This document shows, in pieces, positions 1 to 15,400 of a DNA stretch of 64,000 nt. The DNA lies in NCBI RefSeq assembly GCF_046630445.1, contig NC_092335.1, positions 627,905,501 through 627,969,500 of the forward strand, given 5' to 3'. The DNA is from Rutidosis leptorrhynchoides (taxonomy: Eukaryota; Streptophyta; Magnoliopsida; Asterales; Asteraceae). The position numbers and the translations under genes were made by a program. Below the pieces are notes generated by a model. The model saw nothing but the letters and a program-made list of their open reading frames with translations. It did no database searches and was not told where the DNA came from. Each line of letters opens with the position of its first letter. Within the stretch, counting starts at the first letter, position 1.

Positions 1-165
1 ATGTCCTTAGAAAGCTAGCGAAAAACTATAAACTTTTCATTTAGATATCGAATGGATTCGATGAACGGATTAGAAGTTATTGTCGATTGAACTTTTGTAT
101 TATAAGTAAAAATGATTATTATTATCGCCGTTATTATCGTCGTTCTAATTTCTATCTAATTATTA

Positions 166-213
<48 letters not shown>

Positions 214-1964
214 TAGTCTCATTATTATTATTATTATTATCATTTAAAATAGTTATTAGTAATATCATTATTATAACATTTATTATTATTAGTATTATTA
301 TAATATAAGTAACCCTTAATTATTATTATTACTATTATTATCATTAAAATGAACGCGTTATAAAAGACGATTTAAAAGCTATTAAATGAATCGATTAGGA
401 AATAATAGGTGTAAGTATCATAATGAAATTAAAATATTGAAAGATATTAAATTAGATAAAATTGTCATTTTTATTATTTTTTATCATTACTATTATTATT
501 AAAAAGTATCGTAAATATTAAAGTTATCCTAATTAAAATTATCATTTTATCATATTATCATTCTTAGTAAATTTAAATAGTAATATTTTATTAATAGGAT
601 AATAATAACTATTATTACAAAATAATACAACGTTTACTTATAGATATTATTTTATCAAATAAATATGTGATACAAACATGTTTTACTACGTGTAATAAAA
701 TTACATTAATAATACTTATCCTATTCTCTTCATGATATTAAATAAACTCTATAAATTTTATTAGTTTATACATATATAAAGGTATAATTTATTATATAAA
801 TTTTAATATAAAATTTTATGTATTAATAAATGAATTATATTATTTACTCTAATAAATCTTTTAAAAATATTTAAAAATATAAAACGCCGATATTTAAATT
901 ATGTAATAATCATGTATAAATTCTGGAAATCATTTTGAGTCAAATTAACTTTTGTCGACTGTTGCATATTAGTCTCGAGCATTAGGATTGTGGTACACTA
1001 TGACTAGACCTAAATTGTTAGACAGATATTGACCAACGTATAAATATATATAATCAATATAGGTTCGTGAATCCGAGGCCAACCTTACACTTGATCAATG
1101 ATGTTATATGTATTTTTACTACGAAATACAGTATGGTGAGTTTCATTTGCCTTTTTACCCTTTATATATTTTTGGGCTGAGAATACATGCGCAACTTTTT
1201 ATAACTGTTTTACGAAATAGACACAAGTAATCGAAACTACATTATATGGTTGAATGATCGAAATCGAATATGCCCCTTTATAGTCTGGTAATCTAAGAAT
1301 TGGGGAACAGACACCCTAATTGACGCGAATCCTAAAGATAGATCTATCGGGCCCAACAAGCCCCATCCAAAGTACCGGATGCTTTAGTACTTCGAAATTT
1401 ATATCATGTCCGAAGGAGGATCCCGGAATGATGGGGATATTCTTATATGTATATTGTGAATGTCGGTTACCAGGTGTTCAATCCATGTGAATGATATTTT
1501 GTCTCTATGCATGGGACGTATGTTTATGATAAATGGAAATATGAAATCTTATGGTCTATTAAAATTATGAAATGATTATTTATGTTAAACTAATGAACTC
1601 ACCAACCTTTTGGTTGACACTTTAAAGCATGTTTATTCTCAGGTATGAAAGAAGTCTTTCGCTGTGCAATTGCTCATTTTAAAGATATTACTTGGAGTCA
1701 TTCATGATATATTTCAAAAGACGTTGCATTCGAGTCGTTGAGTTCATCCAGATTAATATTAAGTCAATTATAGTTAGATATATTATGAAATGGTATGCAT
1801 ACCGTCAACTTTCGATGTAATGAAATAATGTCTTTTCAAAAACGAATGCAATGTTTGTAAAATGTATCATATAGAGGTCAAGTATCTCGCGATGTAATCA
1901 ACTATTGTGAATCATTTATAATTGATACGGACTTCGTCCGGATGGATTAGGACGGGTCCTTTCA
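1..1964 (+). mobile_element. Right part of LTR 'E', 3' or solo LTR, runs off left edge
   Basis: The terminus at 1964 reads ...GGGTCCTTTCA and abuts Athila polymerase sequence with no primer-binding site, so this is a 3' LTR or a solo LTR. From about 1060 to 1964 it is similar, in reverse complement, to the LTR of element D at 16496-17340: the shared blocks are the sequence near 1063-1085, the GTGAG donor-like site at 1136, the hairpin at 1603-1616 and CTCAGGT at 1638. D's primer site fixes that orientation, so E reads on the plus strand. The first ~900 bases are very AT-rich and I cannot prove they belong to the same LTR. E is a different family from D because its terminus differs. Confidence 0.7.
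168..213. repeat. (ATT)n microsatellite
   Basis: An almost pure ATT tract of about 45 bases. It produces a poly-Tyr reading frame that is not a gene. Confidence 0.9.
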
Positions 1965-1969
1965 ATATC
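1965..1969. repeat. Presumed right target-site duplication of E (ATATC)
   Basis: These five bases follow the ...TTTCA terminus of E and belong to the interrupted Athila polymerase. The matching copy would be left of the window, so the duplication is inferred. Confidence 0.4.
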
Positions 1970-4900
1970 AAACTCTTGTAAGAGTAAGATCCAACGGATT
2001 AATCTTCGTTTAGCATCTTGTTTCGAAAATAGGTATCTAAGAGCAGAATGGTCGGTATAGACCACCGTTTTAGCTAGAACGAGATATGAATGAAATTTGG
2101 CAAAAGCAAAGACAATAGCAAGGAGTTCTTTTTCAGTAGTTGTATAATTCGTTTGTGCTCCTTGTAACGTCTTACTAGCATAATATATAGGTTGAAATCG
2201 TTTTTCAATCCTTTGTCCTAAAACGGCTCCCATTGCAAAATCACTTGCATCGCACATAAGTTCAAATGGTAGATTCCAATTTGGAGTTATCATGATCGGC
2301 GCATTAGTAAGTTTCTCTTTAAGAATATTAAAAGATTTGATACATTCATCTGAAAAGATGAATGGAGCATCCTTTTCTAGGAGTTTATTCATAGGAGTGG
2401 CAATTTTAGAAAAATCTTTTATGAAACGTCGGTAAAAACCGGCATGCCCTAGAAAACTCCTAACTCCTCTAACATTGGTGGGATGTGGAAGTTTAGCAAT
2501 TACATCTACTTTAGCTCTATCCACTTCAATTCCTTCTTTTGAAATTTTATGACCAAGAACGATGCCTTCTTTAACCATGAAATGGCATTTCTCCCAATTA
2601 AGAACTAGATTTGATTGTTCACATCTAATAAGCATTCGTTCAAGATTAATTAGACATGTTTCAAAAGTATCACCGAAGACTGAAAAGTCATCCATGAAAA
2701 CTTCCATGCATTCTTCTATCATGTCGTGAAAAATCGCCATCATGCACCTTTGAAAGGTTGCAGGGGCGTTGCAAAGTCCAAATGGCATGCGTTTGTAAGC
2801 AAAAGTACCATAAGGGCACGTGAATGTGGTTTTCTCTTGATCCTCGGGTGCTATTGGAATTTGAAAATATCCGGAAAAACCATCAAGAAAACAATAGTAA
2901 CTGTTTCCGGCTAATCTTTCCAACATTTGATCAATAAAAGGTAAGGGGGAGTGATCTTTTCTGGTGGCGTCATTTAATTTTCTATAATCAATACAAACAC
3001 GCCATCCTGTTACAGTCCTAGTAGGAATAAGCTCATTTTTCTCATTTGTGATGACAGTCATGCCACCCTTCTTAGGCACGCATTGAACTGGGCTTACCCA
3101 TGGACTATCAGAGATTGGATATATTAAACCTGCATCCAGCAGTTTAATAATTTCTTTTCTAACAACATCTTGCATATTAGGATTTAGTCTTCGTTGGCGT
3201 TGCACATACGTTTTATGACCTTCTTCCATAAGGATTTTATGTGTGCAATACGAAGGACTTATTCCTTTAATATCATGAATTTTCCATGCAATGGCTGGTT
3301 TATGAGCTTTTAGCACAGAAATGAGCTGAGATTTTTCATTTTCAGTAAGAGAAGACGATATTATTACAGGTAATTCAGATTCACCATGTAAATAAGCATA
3401 TTCCAAATGGTTTGGAAGTGGCTTTAACTCTAATGTCGGTGGTTCTTCTATCGATGATTTATATCGATATCTGTCTTCTTCTTTTAGCATTTGAATTTTT
3501 TCTGTTGTTGGTTCATATCCATTAGCCATAAGTGTAGCTAACATTTCAGTTTCATCAATTGATTCAGTTCTTTCTCCTAAAGAACATTCTCCTGTTCCTT
3601 GTAATTCTGGAAATTCTTCTAACAATTCTGCATGTGAATCTATAGTTTGAATATAATAGCATGTATCATCTGCAGATTGCGGTTGTTGCATTGCTCTATC
3701 AACTAAAAAGGTAACACTCTCGTCCTCTATACTTAGGGTCAGTTTCTTACCGAACACGTCTATCATTGCTTTAGCCGTGTTTAAGAATGGTCTTCCTAAT
3801 ATGAGAGGAACTTGAGAATCTTCTTCCATGTCCAGAACAACAAAATCTACTGGAAATACTAAAGTACCAACTTTAACTAGCATGTTCTCCATTATCCCTC
3901 TAGGATATTTTATTGATCGATCGGCTAGTTGTATGCTTATTCTTGTTGGTTTCAATTCTCCAAGGTCTAGTTTAGTGTATAATGAATACGGCATCAGATT
4001 TATACTAGCACCTAAGTCTGCCAATGCTTCTATTGAACTAAGACTACTCAGAAAACATGGAATTTTGAAACTTCCTGGATCTGATAATTTTTCTGGTATC
4101 TTATTCAACAGCACTGCAGAACAATTAAGATTCATAGTAACAGCCGAGAGTTCTTCCAATTTCTTTCTATTCGTGATTAGATCTTTCGGAAATTTAGCAT
4201 ATCTAGGCATTCCTGAAATCACATCAATGAAAGGAAGATTGACATTTATTTGTTTAAACATATCCAAGAATTTGGATTGCTCGGCTTCAAGTCTCTCTTT
4301 TCTCATTTTACTCGGGTAAGGAAGTGGTGGTTGGTATGGTTTAACATAAGGTTTAGCCTTAAATGTGTTATCTTCATTAACCTTTTCAACTACCGGTTCT
4401 TTTTTCTTATCTTGATCAGGTTGTGGTTCTTGTAGAGTAGGAATAGCTTCCTCAGAAATTACAGGTATTTCAGGTGGTTTAAGTGTAATACCACTTCTTG
4501 TGGTAATGGCTTTAGCTGTTTCATTCCGGGGGTTAGCATTTGTATCACTAGGTAGACTTCCCGGTTTTCTTTCACCTATTAACCTTGCTAGGTTACTTAC
4601 TTCTTGTTCTAAATTTTGAATAGAAGCTTGTTGATTTCTAAATGCTTGAGCATTTTGTTCATTGGTTTGTTTCTGAGATGTGAAAAACTGTGTTTGAGAT
4701 TCAACTAGCTTCGTCATCATATCTTCTAAATTTGGCTTTTTATCATCGGTTTGTGGTGGTTTGTATTGAAAATTAGGTCTTTGCTGATTGTAAGCATTAT
4801 TGGATACTTGTTGATTGCTAGGACCTTGTTGGTTGTTGTAAGGAACATTTCGGTTATAATTCTGGTTTTGGTTGTAAATCGGTCTTGGCGGTTGATAATT

Positions 4901-6123
4901 ATTCTGATAATTATTTCCAGGCCTTTGGTTTATGTATGAAACATTCTCTCTTTGTTCCATTGTTAGTTCAATACTGAGACAATCTTTTGTCAAATGTGGT
5001 TCTCCACACTGCTCACAACTAATTCGTATTGAGTGAATATCTTTAGTCATCTTTTCCATTCGTCTCTCGGCAGCATCTATCTTTGCGAAAATGGAATCTA
5101 AGTCATGGCTAGAATCGGCTCTAGCTGCTTTAGATGATCTAACGATATCTTTTTCTTGGTGCCACTCATGTGAGTGGGAAGCAGTGTTATCAATAATTTT
5201 GTAAGCATCAGTTTCTGTTTTCTTCATAATAGAACCACCAGCTGCTATATCTATGTCTTTTCTTGTAGTGATGTCGCATCCTTGGTAGAATATTTGTACT
5301 ATTTGACAGGTGTCTAAACTATGTTGCGGACATACTCTCAATAACTTTCCAAATCTTGTCCAAGCCTCATATAGAGTTTCATTTGGCTTTTGTGTGAACG
5401 TAACAGTTTCTCCTTGAAGTCTCACGGCTTTAGATGCCGAAAAGAATTGTTTAAGAAAATTTTCAACTAAAACGTCCCATGTATCAATCGCCCCTTCAGG
5501 TAATGATTCCAACCAATCTTTGGCTTCTCCCTTTAAAGTCCAGGGAAATAACATGAGATATATTTGTTCATCTTCAACTTCTCTTATTTTAAATAGAGTG
5601 CAGATCCTATTAAAGGTACGAAGATGTTCATTTGGATCTTCCTTCGGCGCACCACTAAATTGGCATTGATTAGTTACCATGTGTAGAATTTGTCCTTTGA
5701 TTTCATAATCTGACGCATTTATGTCAGGTTGAGTAATTGCGTGACCTTGGCCAGTGCGTTTAGCTCTCATTCGGTCTTCCATACTTAGAGGTTCCAGATT
5801 CTCCATGATTGAATTTGTTAAATCTGAATCACTGTAGGATTCTAATTTAATGGTAGGTTCCTCAACAATCTCTGTTTGAATGATTGGTGGTTCCGGAGGA
5901 AAGATTAGTGGTTCAGGATCTACGAATTGTCCCTGAATATTCTCCGGATTCTCAATTGTGAGGTTGGGTTTAAAAATGGATTATCGGAAATTTGAATTGG
6001 AGTACTTGGTCGACTGGATGACGATTCTAAAGCAAAATCAGCGGCGACAATATTTGCTAGATGTCTTGATCGAGTTACAGGTGGTGAACGTACAAAAGGT
6101 GGTGAACGTTTTGCTCGGTGCAT
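1965..6123 (-). pseudogene. Athila-lineage gag-pol polyprotein, decayed and truncated
   Basis: This is the Gag, protease, reverse transcriptase and RNase H part of a plant Ty3/gypsy polyprotein. The long open frame is 5806-1916, and its last ~16 codons are read-through into LTR E. In order it shows a retrotransposon Gag domain (about residues 40-170), one zinc knuckle of C-X2-C-X3-H-X4-C type (near 262-275), a protease motif DLGAS (near 595), an RT with FMDD (near 1037) and the start of RNase H (CDAS). Integrase is missing because E interrupts the gene at about 1965. The N-terminus is also broken: the open sequence continues upstream in frame from the Met at 5806 to about 5960, where the frame shifts into a 67-codon ORF starting at 6123 that looks like the natural Gag start. 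The FMDD motif and tRNA-Asp-type primer site fit Athila. The element is not functional here. Confidence 0.85.
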
Positions 6124-7475
6124 TCACTGAATATCCTATTAGTTTTTAAAAAGAAAGAAAAATTATATAAGTTATCAAATTAATAGACTTTTCTGATTTT
6201 GCCCACGTTTCGAATAGCCAAAAGATGCAGCAGAGGGGCAGGATTCGTTTGGTCTCAATATAATTGAGTACTGTTTGGCTCCAATAACCCGGTCCACGTA
6301 CAAATCCAACTATTACTACGAACCAGAAAATTTTGATGTCTATCAATTTAACCACTTAAAATAAATTTTCGTAATTTAAAGAAATTTAGAGAAGAAGTAG
6401 AAAATTCTATGTCCTAAAAACTAGAATGGCGAGAAATAAGAAAGAAAAAGAGCGCGTCGAAAAATGTCGAAAAATAAAAGATTGAAAAATAATAGGCGTC
6501 GAAAAATAAAAATAAGAAAGTAGCGCGTCGAAACTTAAAAAGGAACTAAAAACTAAGAATTAAAAGTTGCGTCTAAAAATATTAAAGCTTAAAAGAAATA
6601 CTATATCCCAAATGGCAATAACTTAAAAAAGTACTAAAACTTAAAAAGGCGTCGCAAAATTCTAAAGCACCTAAATCTTAGTCTAAAGAAAAAGCACTTA
6701 AGGGATTTTACGGCAAATCTTAAAAATCTAGAAGTAAAAAATAACTATGGTAAAAACTATATCTTAAAACTAAATACGAGCGAAAAATACAAAAATTACG
6801 CTAAAACGATAAAAAGGGGTACAAAATATAAAAATATACTTAAAGTTGTAAAAAGTACAATTTTTATAAAAATATTATTTTTATATTATTTATTTTATAA
6901 AACTATTAATTTTGTAATTTATTAAAACTAATTAAACTAAATATATAAATTAATTAATAAAAACTTAAACTAAATATTAATATTAAAAAAACAACCCTAA
7001 TTAGGGTTTAGATAATAATAATAATATATACTCCGTAATTAATGCAGAATAGGGTTTTCTGTTGGCGTGTCAGACACACTCATGCGATCGCATGAGAAAT
7101 TGCCTTCGGGCTCATGCGATCGCATGAGCCAGGGTTTTGGGCCAGGTTACGGGCTGCTACTGTACGGGCCTCGAGTTTTAATATATTTTTTTTCAGTTTT
7201 CTGTTTTAAATTTTCTGTTTTATATAATTATAATATATTTATATAAATTAAATAAAACTTATTTTTTTATAAAATAAAGATAAAGAAACTTTTATAGAAC
7301 TTATATATTTAGCAAACTCTAAAAAATATTTATATTTTTGTTTTTCTTTTTATATTTTTGAATATTTAAAACGTATTTTTACAAAAAATTATTGTTATAA
7401 AAGTAAACTAAAAATTAATAAAAATCTTTTTTTTATAAAATTAGCGTTGCGTATCCGGCGTTTAAGCAAGAATGT
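6124..7475 (-). other. Athila 5' leader between primer site and gag, non-coding
   Basis: The stretch is AT-rich with many stops in all frames. The notable content is two palindromes at 7079-7096 and 7111-7128 with core CATGCGATCGCATG, 14 bases apart. I see no other feature. Confidence 0.6.
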
Positions 7476-7493
7476 TCCCCGACAGCGGCGCCA
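7476..7493 (-). other. Primer-binding site of Athila element F (tRNA-Asp type)
   Basis: On the minus strand it reads TGGCGCCGCTGTCGGGGA, close to the tRNA-Asp complement used by Athila/Tat elements. It lies 8 bases from the LTR end at 7502, which sets the element's orientation. Confidence 0.85.
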
Positions 7494-7501
7494 AAAATAC
7501 T

Positions 7502-9571
<2,070 letters not shown>

Positions 9572-9878
9572 GTTGTATATAAGTTTTTATATAAGAAATG
9601 TTAATATGTTTTTTTTATATAGTTTTATGGCTTATTAATATAATTGTAGTATATGTATTGAGTATGTCTTATGTACCAAATATTTATTTGTTAAAATTGA
9701 TAGTTTTGATAATAATACTAAAATGGTAAAAATTATGTTTTTACTAATACTTATAATAATAATACAACTAATAATAATACTAATACTAACACTTCTGATA
9801 ATAATAATAATAATTAAAATAATAATCTTGATAATCCTATTAATATTAATGATTCTAATAATAAAAATGTATTATTTT

Positions 9879-9884
<6 letters not shown>

Positions 9885-9952
<68 letters not shown>

Positions 9953-9975
9953 TAACAATAATAATAATAATAATA
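9885..9975. repeat. (AAT)n microsatellite in D LTR
   Basis: An ATA/AAT tract, shorter in the other LTR copy at 17808-17872. It gives a poly-Asn frame that should not be read as protein. Confidence 0.9.
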
Positions 9976-12247
9976 CTTTTTCTGGTAATAATATTATTAA
10001 TATTAATACTATAAATAATAACATAACAATAATATTAATATTAGTAATTAGTAATAATAATAATATTATCCATATTAATTATATCATTAGTCAAATTGGG
10101 CCTAATTATAGTTCAATTAAATAGAAACAGCCCAAAATAAAAGATCAGGCCCAACCTTGTCCTTTTGGTTTTAAAGATAATACGAGCAATAACATATAAC
10201 ATAAGATAAATTAAATAAAAATAAAAATAAAAATAAAAAATAAAAATATAAATAACAGATGAAGACCTTCGGTTGTTATCCATCGATCTGAACCAGGAAC
10301 AAACACGGCTTATGGTGTTCGATAGACAGGTACGAGCAGGAGTTGCACCATTTTGCTTGATGTCCGATCCTCTCGTTTATAACCCGACCAACAAACATCG
10401 AATTCAATAAATCTCAAGTGATTTTTAAGCTTTTCTGTTGTATTCGATTGGATCAAACAAGCAGGTCATCGATTTAGCAATCTCCATCGGAACAGTAGGT
10501 AATCAGTTATTTAATTGATCCATTAGGTAATCGATCCATTGATATTCTTTTAATTTCTTCAATCCCTCTATATTTTCTGTATACTTATTTTAATTGGATC
10601 GAACACCATAAGTAACAATCAGAAGATTTCAATTGATGATGATAATGAATCATGGTATTTTAAATGGGTGGTGATGGTGATTTATTGGGAGGTTTGATTG
10701 AACAGAAAACCTGTATAGAAACAACAAGCGTTTAGCAGCATTATGTGGTTGCAGGTTTGGTAATGGTTGTTGAATACCGGAATAGATCGGATGTAGAACC
10801 CAAAAACAGAAATTATTAAGTAACCATTCAGGTATGGTTCTCAATGGTCTTCGTAAATTTGTAGAATCAGTTTTTATTGATGGTTTTTGATTTGATTACA
10901 GAACAGAAACACAATAATAGCAACACTTAGCCGAAAATAGAAATGGTTAGTAGCATCTTAATTCGATGATTTTTGTTATTGATTTCCTAACAGTAACATA
11001 AAGCAAGTGAGTGCAGGTCTGTTTGAATATAGAAATAGAGGAGGAAAAGTAATAGCAGTAGTTCAAGAAGGGAGTTGCAGGTGTGGTTTGTGTGGTGGAG
11101 GTGATGGTGTTCTTGGTATTGTTCGAAAAGATGTCAGAGGTTTAAATCAACATTTAAGATCGAGGTGATTGCTTGATGTTTTTATGGTGAAAGTGGCGGT
11201 TTATATGGTGTCATTTACAACTGCAATAATAGAAAACAAGTGAGTTTTTGAACCTTGATCTTGTTAGACAGATAACATAAATAAAAACAAAAGTATTGGT
11301 TTAACAAGAAAAAAAATGTTTGGTTTGGTTTTATATCAAAACAGAAACAGGAGTATGTAACAATGATGTTTGTATGGGTGGTTGTTTTTGCAGCTGAACA
11401 TGAGACAGGAGTAGTGCAGTGAGCAACATAAAACATACCTGTAGGTGGCAGTTGGGTTAGCTTCGATTGACAGTGAAACGGGACAAAATAACAGCAGCCT
11501 ACAGTGGTTTATTAGGTGTCGTGCAGGTTATTAAATTGGTGGGTTTTTGTTTGAGTTCTATCAACAAAAAGAAACATAAGAATGGGTGTAGAAGCAAGGA
11601 TAAAGTGATCGAACTGGTGGTGTTTTGATTCAGAATAGAAAGTGGAAACACAAGAGGATAACAGCAGCAGTCCATCGATGGTTTCAAGGTGTTGGTGATC
11701 GAATGATGATTATAGGTTTTCGTGGTTCTTGGTATTTGATGAAAGAGGTGTTTGGTTTGATTGTACAACTAATAAAGAGAGAAATTATGTTTCATTGATA
11801 ATGATTTGTGCATGGTGTATGTCTTTATTATCTAAAGAGAATGTATAGATTGGATAGATGGTGTGATGTCAATTAGGAATAGAAAAGCAGTGTGAATGAT
11901 TGAATTGTAAGTGGATTGATTAGTTGATTGTACGTAAAATTAAAATAGAAGTGGTTGAGAAAAAGAAAGGTAACAGAAAGATAGCTCAAGTGGGTGTTGA
12001 TTTGTATCTTGCATATCTAGTGTGTAGGTGTGTGGGTCAATTAAGCATGTTGGTTTCATTCATTAACCAATAAGATTGTGCCAAAGATTTGCCTTTATAT
12101 ACACTTTGAATTTAAGACACTTTAAATAATAATATGCAGCCAAAAATATTCAGTAGCATAAATATCATTAGATGAGACTAATTAAATATAGCCCGATAAT
12201 TGAAAGTGTTGGTTTAGACTATAGATACATTAACATAATACACACAA

Positions 12248-12251
<4 letters not shown>

Positions 12252-12322
<71 letters not shown>
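12252..12322. repeat. (TA)n microsatellite in D LTR
   Basis: A TA tract of about 70 bases; the matching tract in the 5' LTR (20168-20220) is shorter. Confidence 0.9.
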
Positions 12323-12325
<3 letters not shown>

Positions 12326-12480
12326 AGTTGTTCGTGAATCGTCGAAAGTGGTCGAGGTTAAATGCATTTATGAAAACAGTTTCAAAATTTTTGAGACTCA
12401 ACATTACAGACTTTGCTTATCGTGTCGGAATCATTCAAAGATTAAGTTTAAATTTGATCGGAAATTTTCGGGTCGTCACA

Positions 12481-12495
12481 GTACCTACCCGTTAA
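12481..12495 (-). other. Polypurine tract of element D
   Basis: On the minus strand the purine-rich AACGGGTAGGTAC directly precedes the LTR start TGTGACGACC. The same arrangement occurs in element B at 52726-52740. Confidence 0.65.
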
Positions 12496-15400
12496 AGAAA
12501 TTTTGTCCCGAAATTTGAGTAAGGTCGTCATGGTTAACCACAAAAATGTTTCCATGACGAATATGAGCTGATAAATAGAATTTTATTACTGTTGAGTAAT
12601 ATGGATAAGATAATTCGATTACTCGAAGAGTACGAGTGAAGCTATCACAAAAGAGTGAAATGAGTAAATGCAGGTTTGTCTTAATCGGTGACGTAGTCAC
12701 AATTGATTTCTGGAATTCAAGGGATTTAAAGAAAATCTTCGAAATCTAAGAGATTTGATTCTTCGGCAAATAAGGAGATTAAGATCTCTATAATTAAATA
12801 CAATGATCTGCCTCGATTACTATGTCTGATATTTCCATTATAAATTAAACTCCTCCGTTCAATTATTCTCACCATTCCTATACTTTCTTTCTTAGTTCAT
12901 ACATTCAAAAGATTGTGAAAATGCTTAGTCCAGTTCTAATCCTTGATATTTTTCTAATTATCATTTATGTCATCCTTCTTTTCAATCTTCCATCAGAAGA
13001 ATCTGTTTACTTCTACTATTATCTTGGGGTGATACTATTCTTAATTATACCATGTCTTTATATTGCTATCTGTATTAATATCCACAGTTTGTAACCTCCG
13101 TGTTTTTATTGTGCTTTATATTTTCTCGTATATTTTGGAGCTCTTTGCCTTTTTATTATCTTCTCGACCTCTAGTAAAGTGAGTAACAGTCCAGAATTCG
13201 TAAGTATGAAATTTCGAATGAACTTAATGTTCTAAACAAGGAAGAACGTAATAGCACGATTTGATTTATCAAATTACCAGAATCACTGAGAATAGAACTA
13301 TCAAGAATATATTTTCTTGATATGTTCAGAAATTAAGCAGAATGAAAGAGTTATGTAACATGGCACATGATGACGTTATGATCTGTGAATCATCACGTTC
13401 CATTAGAAACTCAGCATGACTTACTGTAATATAATTACGTTGATCAAGTGTCATTATATCATACTAACTCATGCTTCAGTTCCCAACATTACTTCAATAA
13501 CATTCTTATTTTAAGCTCGAAAGTTTACAGAATATAGAAACTAACAGTTTCTATATGATGGAACACTGATAGCACGAAGAGATTATTGATTTCAGATAAG
13601 AATAGTTATGAAAATATCTTCAGAAATATGGAGGATATTTATAATGAAAGATACTATGATATCTTGGAATTTCTAATATCGAAAGATGGTGAAGAAAATT
13701 TGTCCGCAAGAGTTTGGAGTCAGAAGCAAGGTATTCGCTAAAGATTTCATCAGAAACAGAATCATCAGGATTCTTAATGTACAAGTTTAGTCCTTGTGAT
13801 TTGTTCAGAGACTTCTTCGTGGTTAGCTCAATCCATTTTCCAGTTCCAACATTTCTGAGCTTACCAACATACTATTCTTTATCGTCAAATTTTTGACTGT
13901 TAAGGTCGTTTACGTTTTTGTTGTTTCATTCAATTTTTCAAAATTCAGAGTATTAATTCGCAGAATGGGTGCTTTTCAGAATTTCAGAATGGAAGATCAT
14001 AGTTCTAAGAGATAAATATTATATGGATACATATAACTGTTAATGTGGAAACGTTGCGAGACTCACAATACAGATTTGCTGATTCCCGGTAATTGATATG
14101 GCAATTCTTGTTACAAGATGCGGTTGAGTACATGATGAGACTTCAATAGATAAATATAGTGACTTGTCGGAGGGATTTAAACCAAGGAGCAACTAGGTTG
14201 CTGGTACGTCTGCTGGTAATATGATGGAATATAAAAGGTTCCCCGGTAACAATAAAAGAGCACGCATATATATCAAGGTTATAATAAGGTTGTTTAGAAC
14301 GAAAAGTCGAAGTTGACTTGTTGGAGCTGTGACAAAATTGTCTAATTTGAAAAGAATTGAAATGTTATTTTCGGTAATAACAACGCCAAAGGAGCTAGCA
14401 CTGATATGTGTTAAACGTTTACTCAGTTTCTGAGTGTTTTCAGGTACATAACTTTATGCATCAATCTTTTCTTCCATAGATGAAATGCGATTGGTTCATC
14501 CTCTCGATTAAGGTGTTTTCAAGAATCATGAAAGGTGTGAACGCAGATTGGAATCATCAAGATACAAATGAGGTTTAAGTTGAAATCAAGTGGCAAACTT
14601 GAAGAAATATTTAGTTTCATATGTTATAATCAATATTTTAATTCATTTTAATTGTCCAATGTTATTAGTCCACAGTCGATAGTCCACAGTTACAGTCCAG
14701 TAATTCATATATAGTTTAATATATTATATTCGAATTAATTAATACGTGTCGTGACCCGTATACGTCTCAGACTTGATCACAACTCAAACTATATATATTA
14801 TTGTAGAATCAACCTCAACCCTGTATAGCTAACTCCAGCATTACTGCATATAGTGTGTCTATGGTTATTCCAAATAATATATATAGATGCGTCGATATGA
14901 TATGTCAAAACCTTGTATACGTGTCCCAATATTTAAAATGCGTAAATAACAGTATTTTAAATGACGATAAATAAAGTGCGTAAAATAAATAACAGAATGT
15001 AAATGACAATAAATAAAATTGCGAGAATTAAATTGCGATAAAATAAAATGCGATAATTAAATGTACAATAAGGAATTAACAGTTAGCTAGGATTTTGTTA
15101 GCGCGAATTCTTAACAAAAATTTTCATAGTTAATTTGTTTGTTCCTAACAATTTTTATTTTGTCCAACGTTTTCTTCATTATGCCACTTGTTGGATTCTG
15201 ATAGGTCAAAATCCAAATTTAAAATGGAATGAAAATGGTTATTCTGCGGTGAACGGATACGGATACCGGTGGATGTAAGTAGGATAGTGAATGACTGTTG
15301 AATCAGATTAGAAGAATATAAAGTGTAACTTATTAATGTGAAATTTAAATATTCCTCGGGTATTACCTACTCGTTAAAATATTTTCACCATTAACAGTTT

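Larger units (their letters stand above)
9572..12480 (-). mobile_element. 3' LTR of element D, partial (interrupted by Athila)
   Basis: It is nearly collinear with 17500-20379. It begins on the minus strand at 12480 with TGTGACGACCCG, directly after the polypurine tract. It is cut at 9572 by F. About 1.0 kb of this LTR (equivalent to 16496-17499) should lie beyond the window. Microsatellite lengths differ between the copies. The small ORFs shared by both copies exist only because the LTR is duplicated. Confidence 0.85.

Noticed and set aside
1..1964. E as the missing piece of D's 3' LTR
   Set aside because: It is inverted relative to D, has a different terminus, and lies inside Athila pol, not beyond it.
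3828..4435. Plus-strand ORFs opposite Athila gag-pol
   Set aside because: They are antisense shadows of the real coding frame.
9723..10124. ORF with a long poly-Asn run (also 17649-18044)
   Set aside because: It is translation of an (AAT)n microsatellite inside the D LTR. Run length differs between the two copies.
11215..11768. Paired small ORFs conserved with 19134-19687
   Set aside because: Their conservation only reflects the recent common origin of the two D LTRs.
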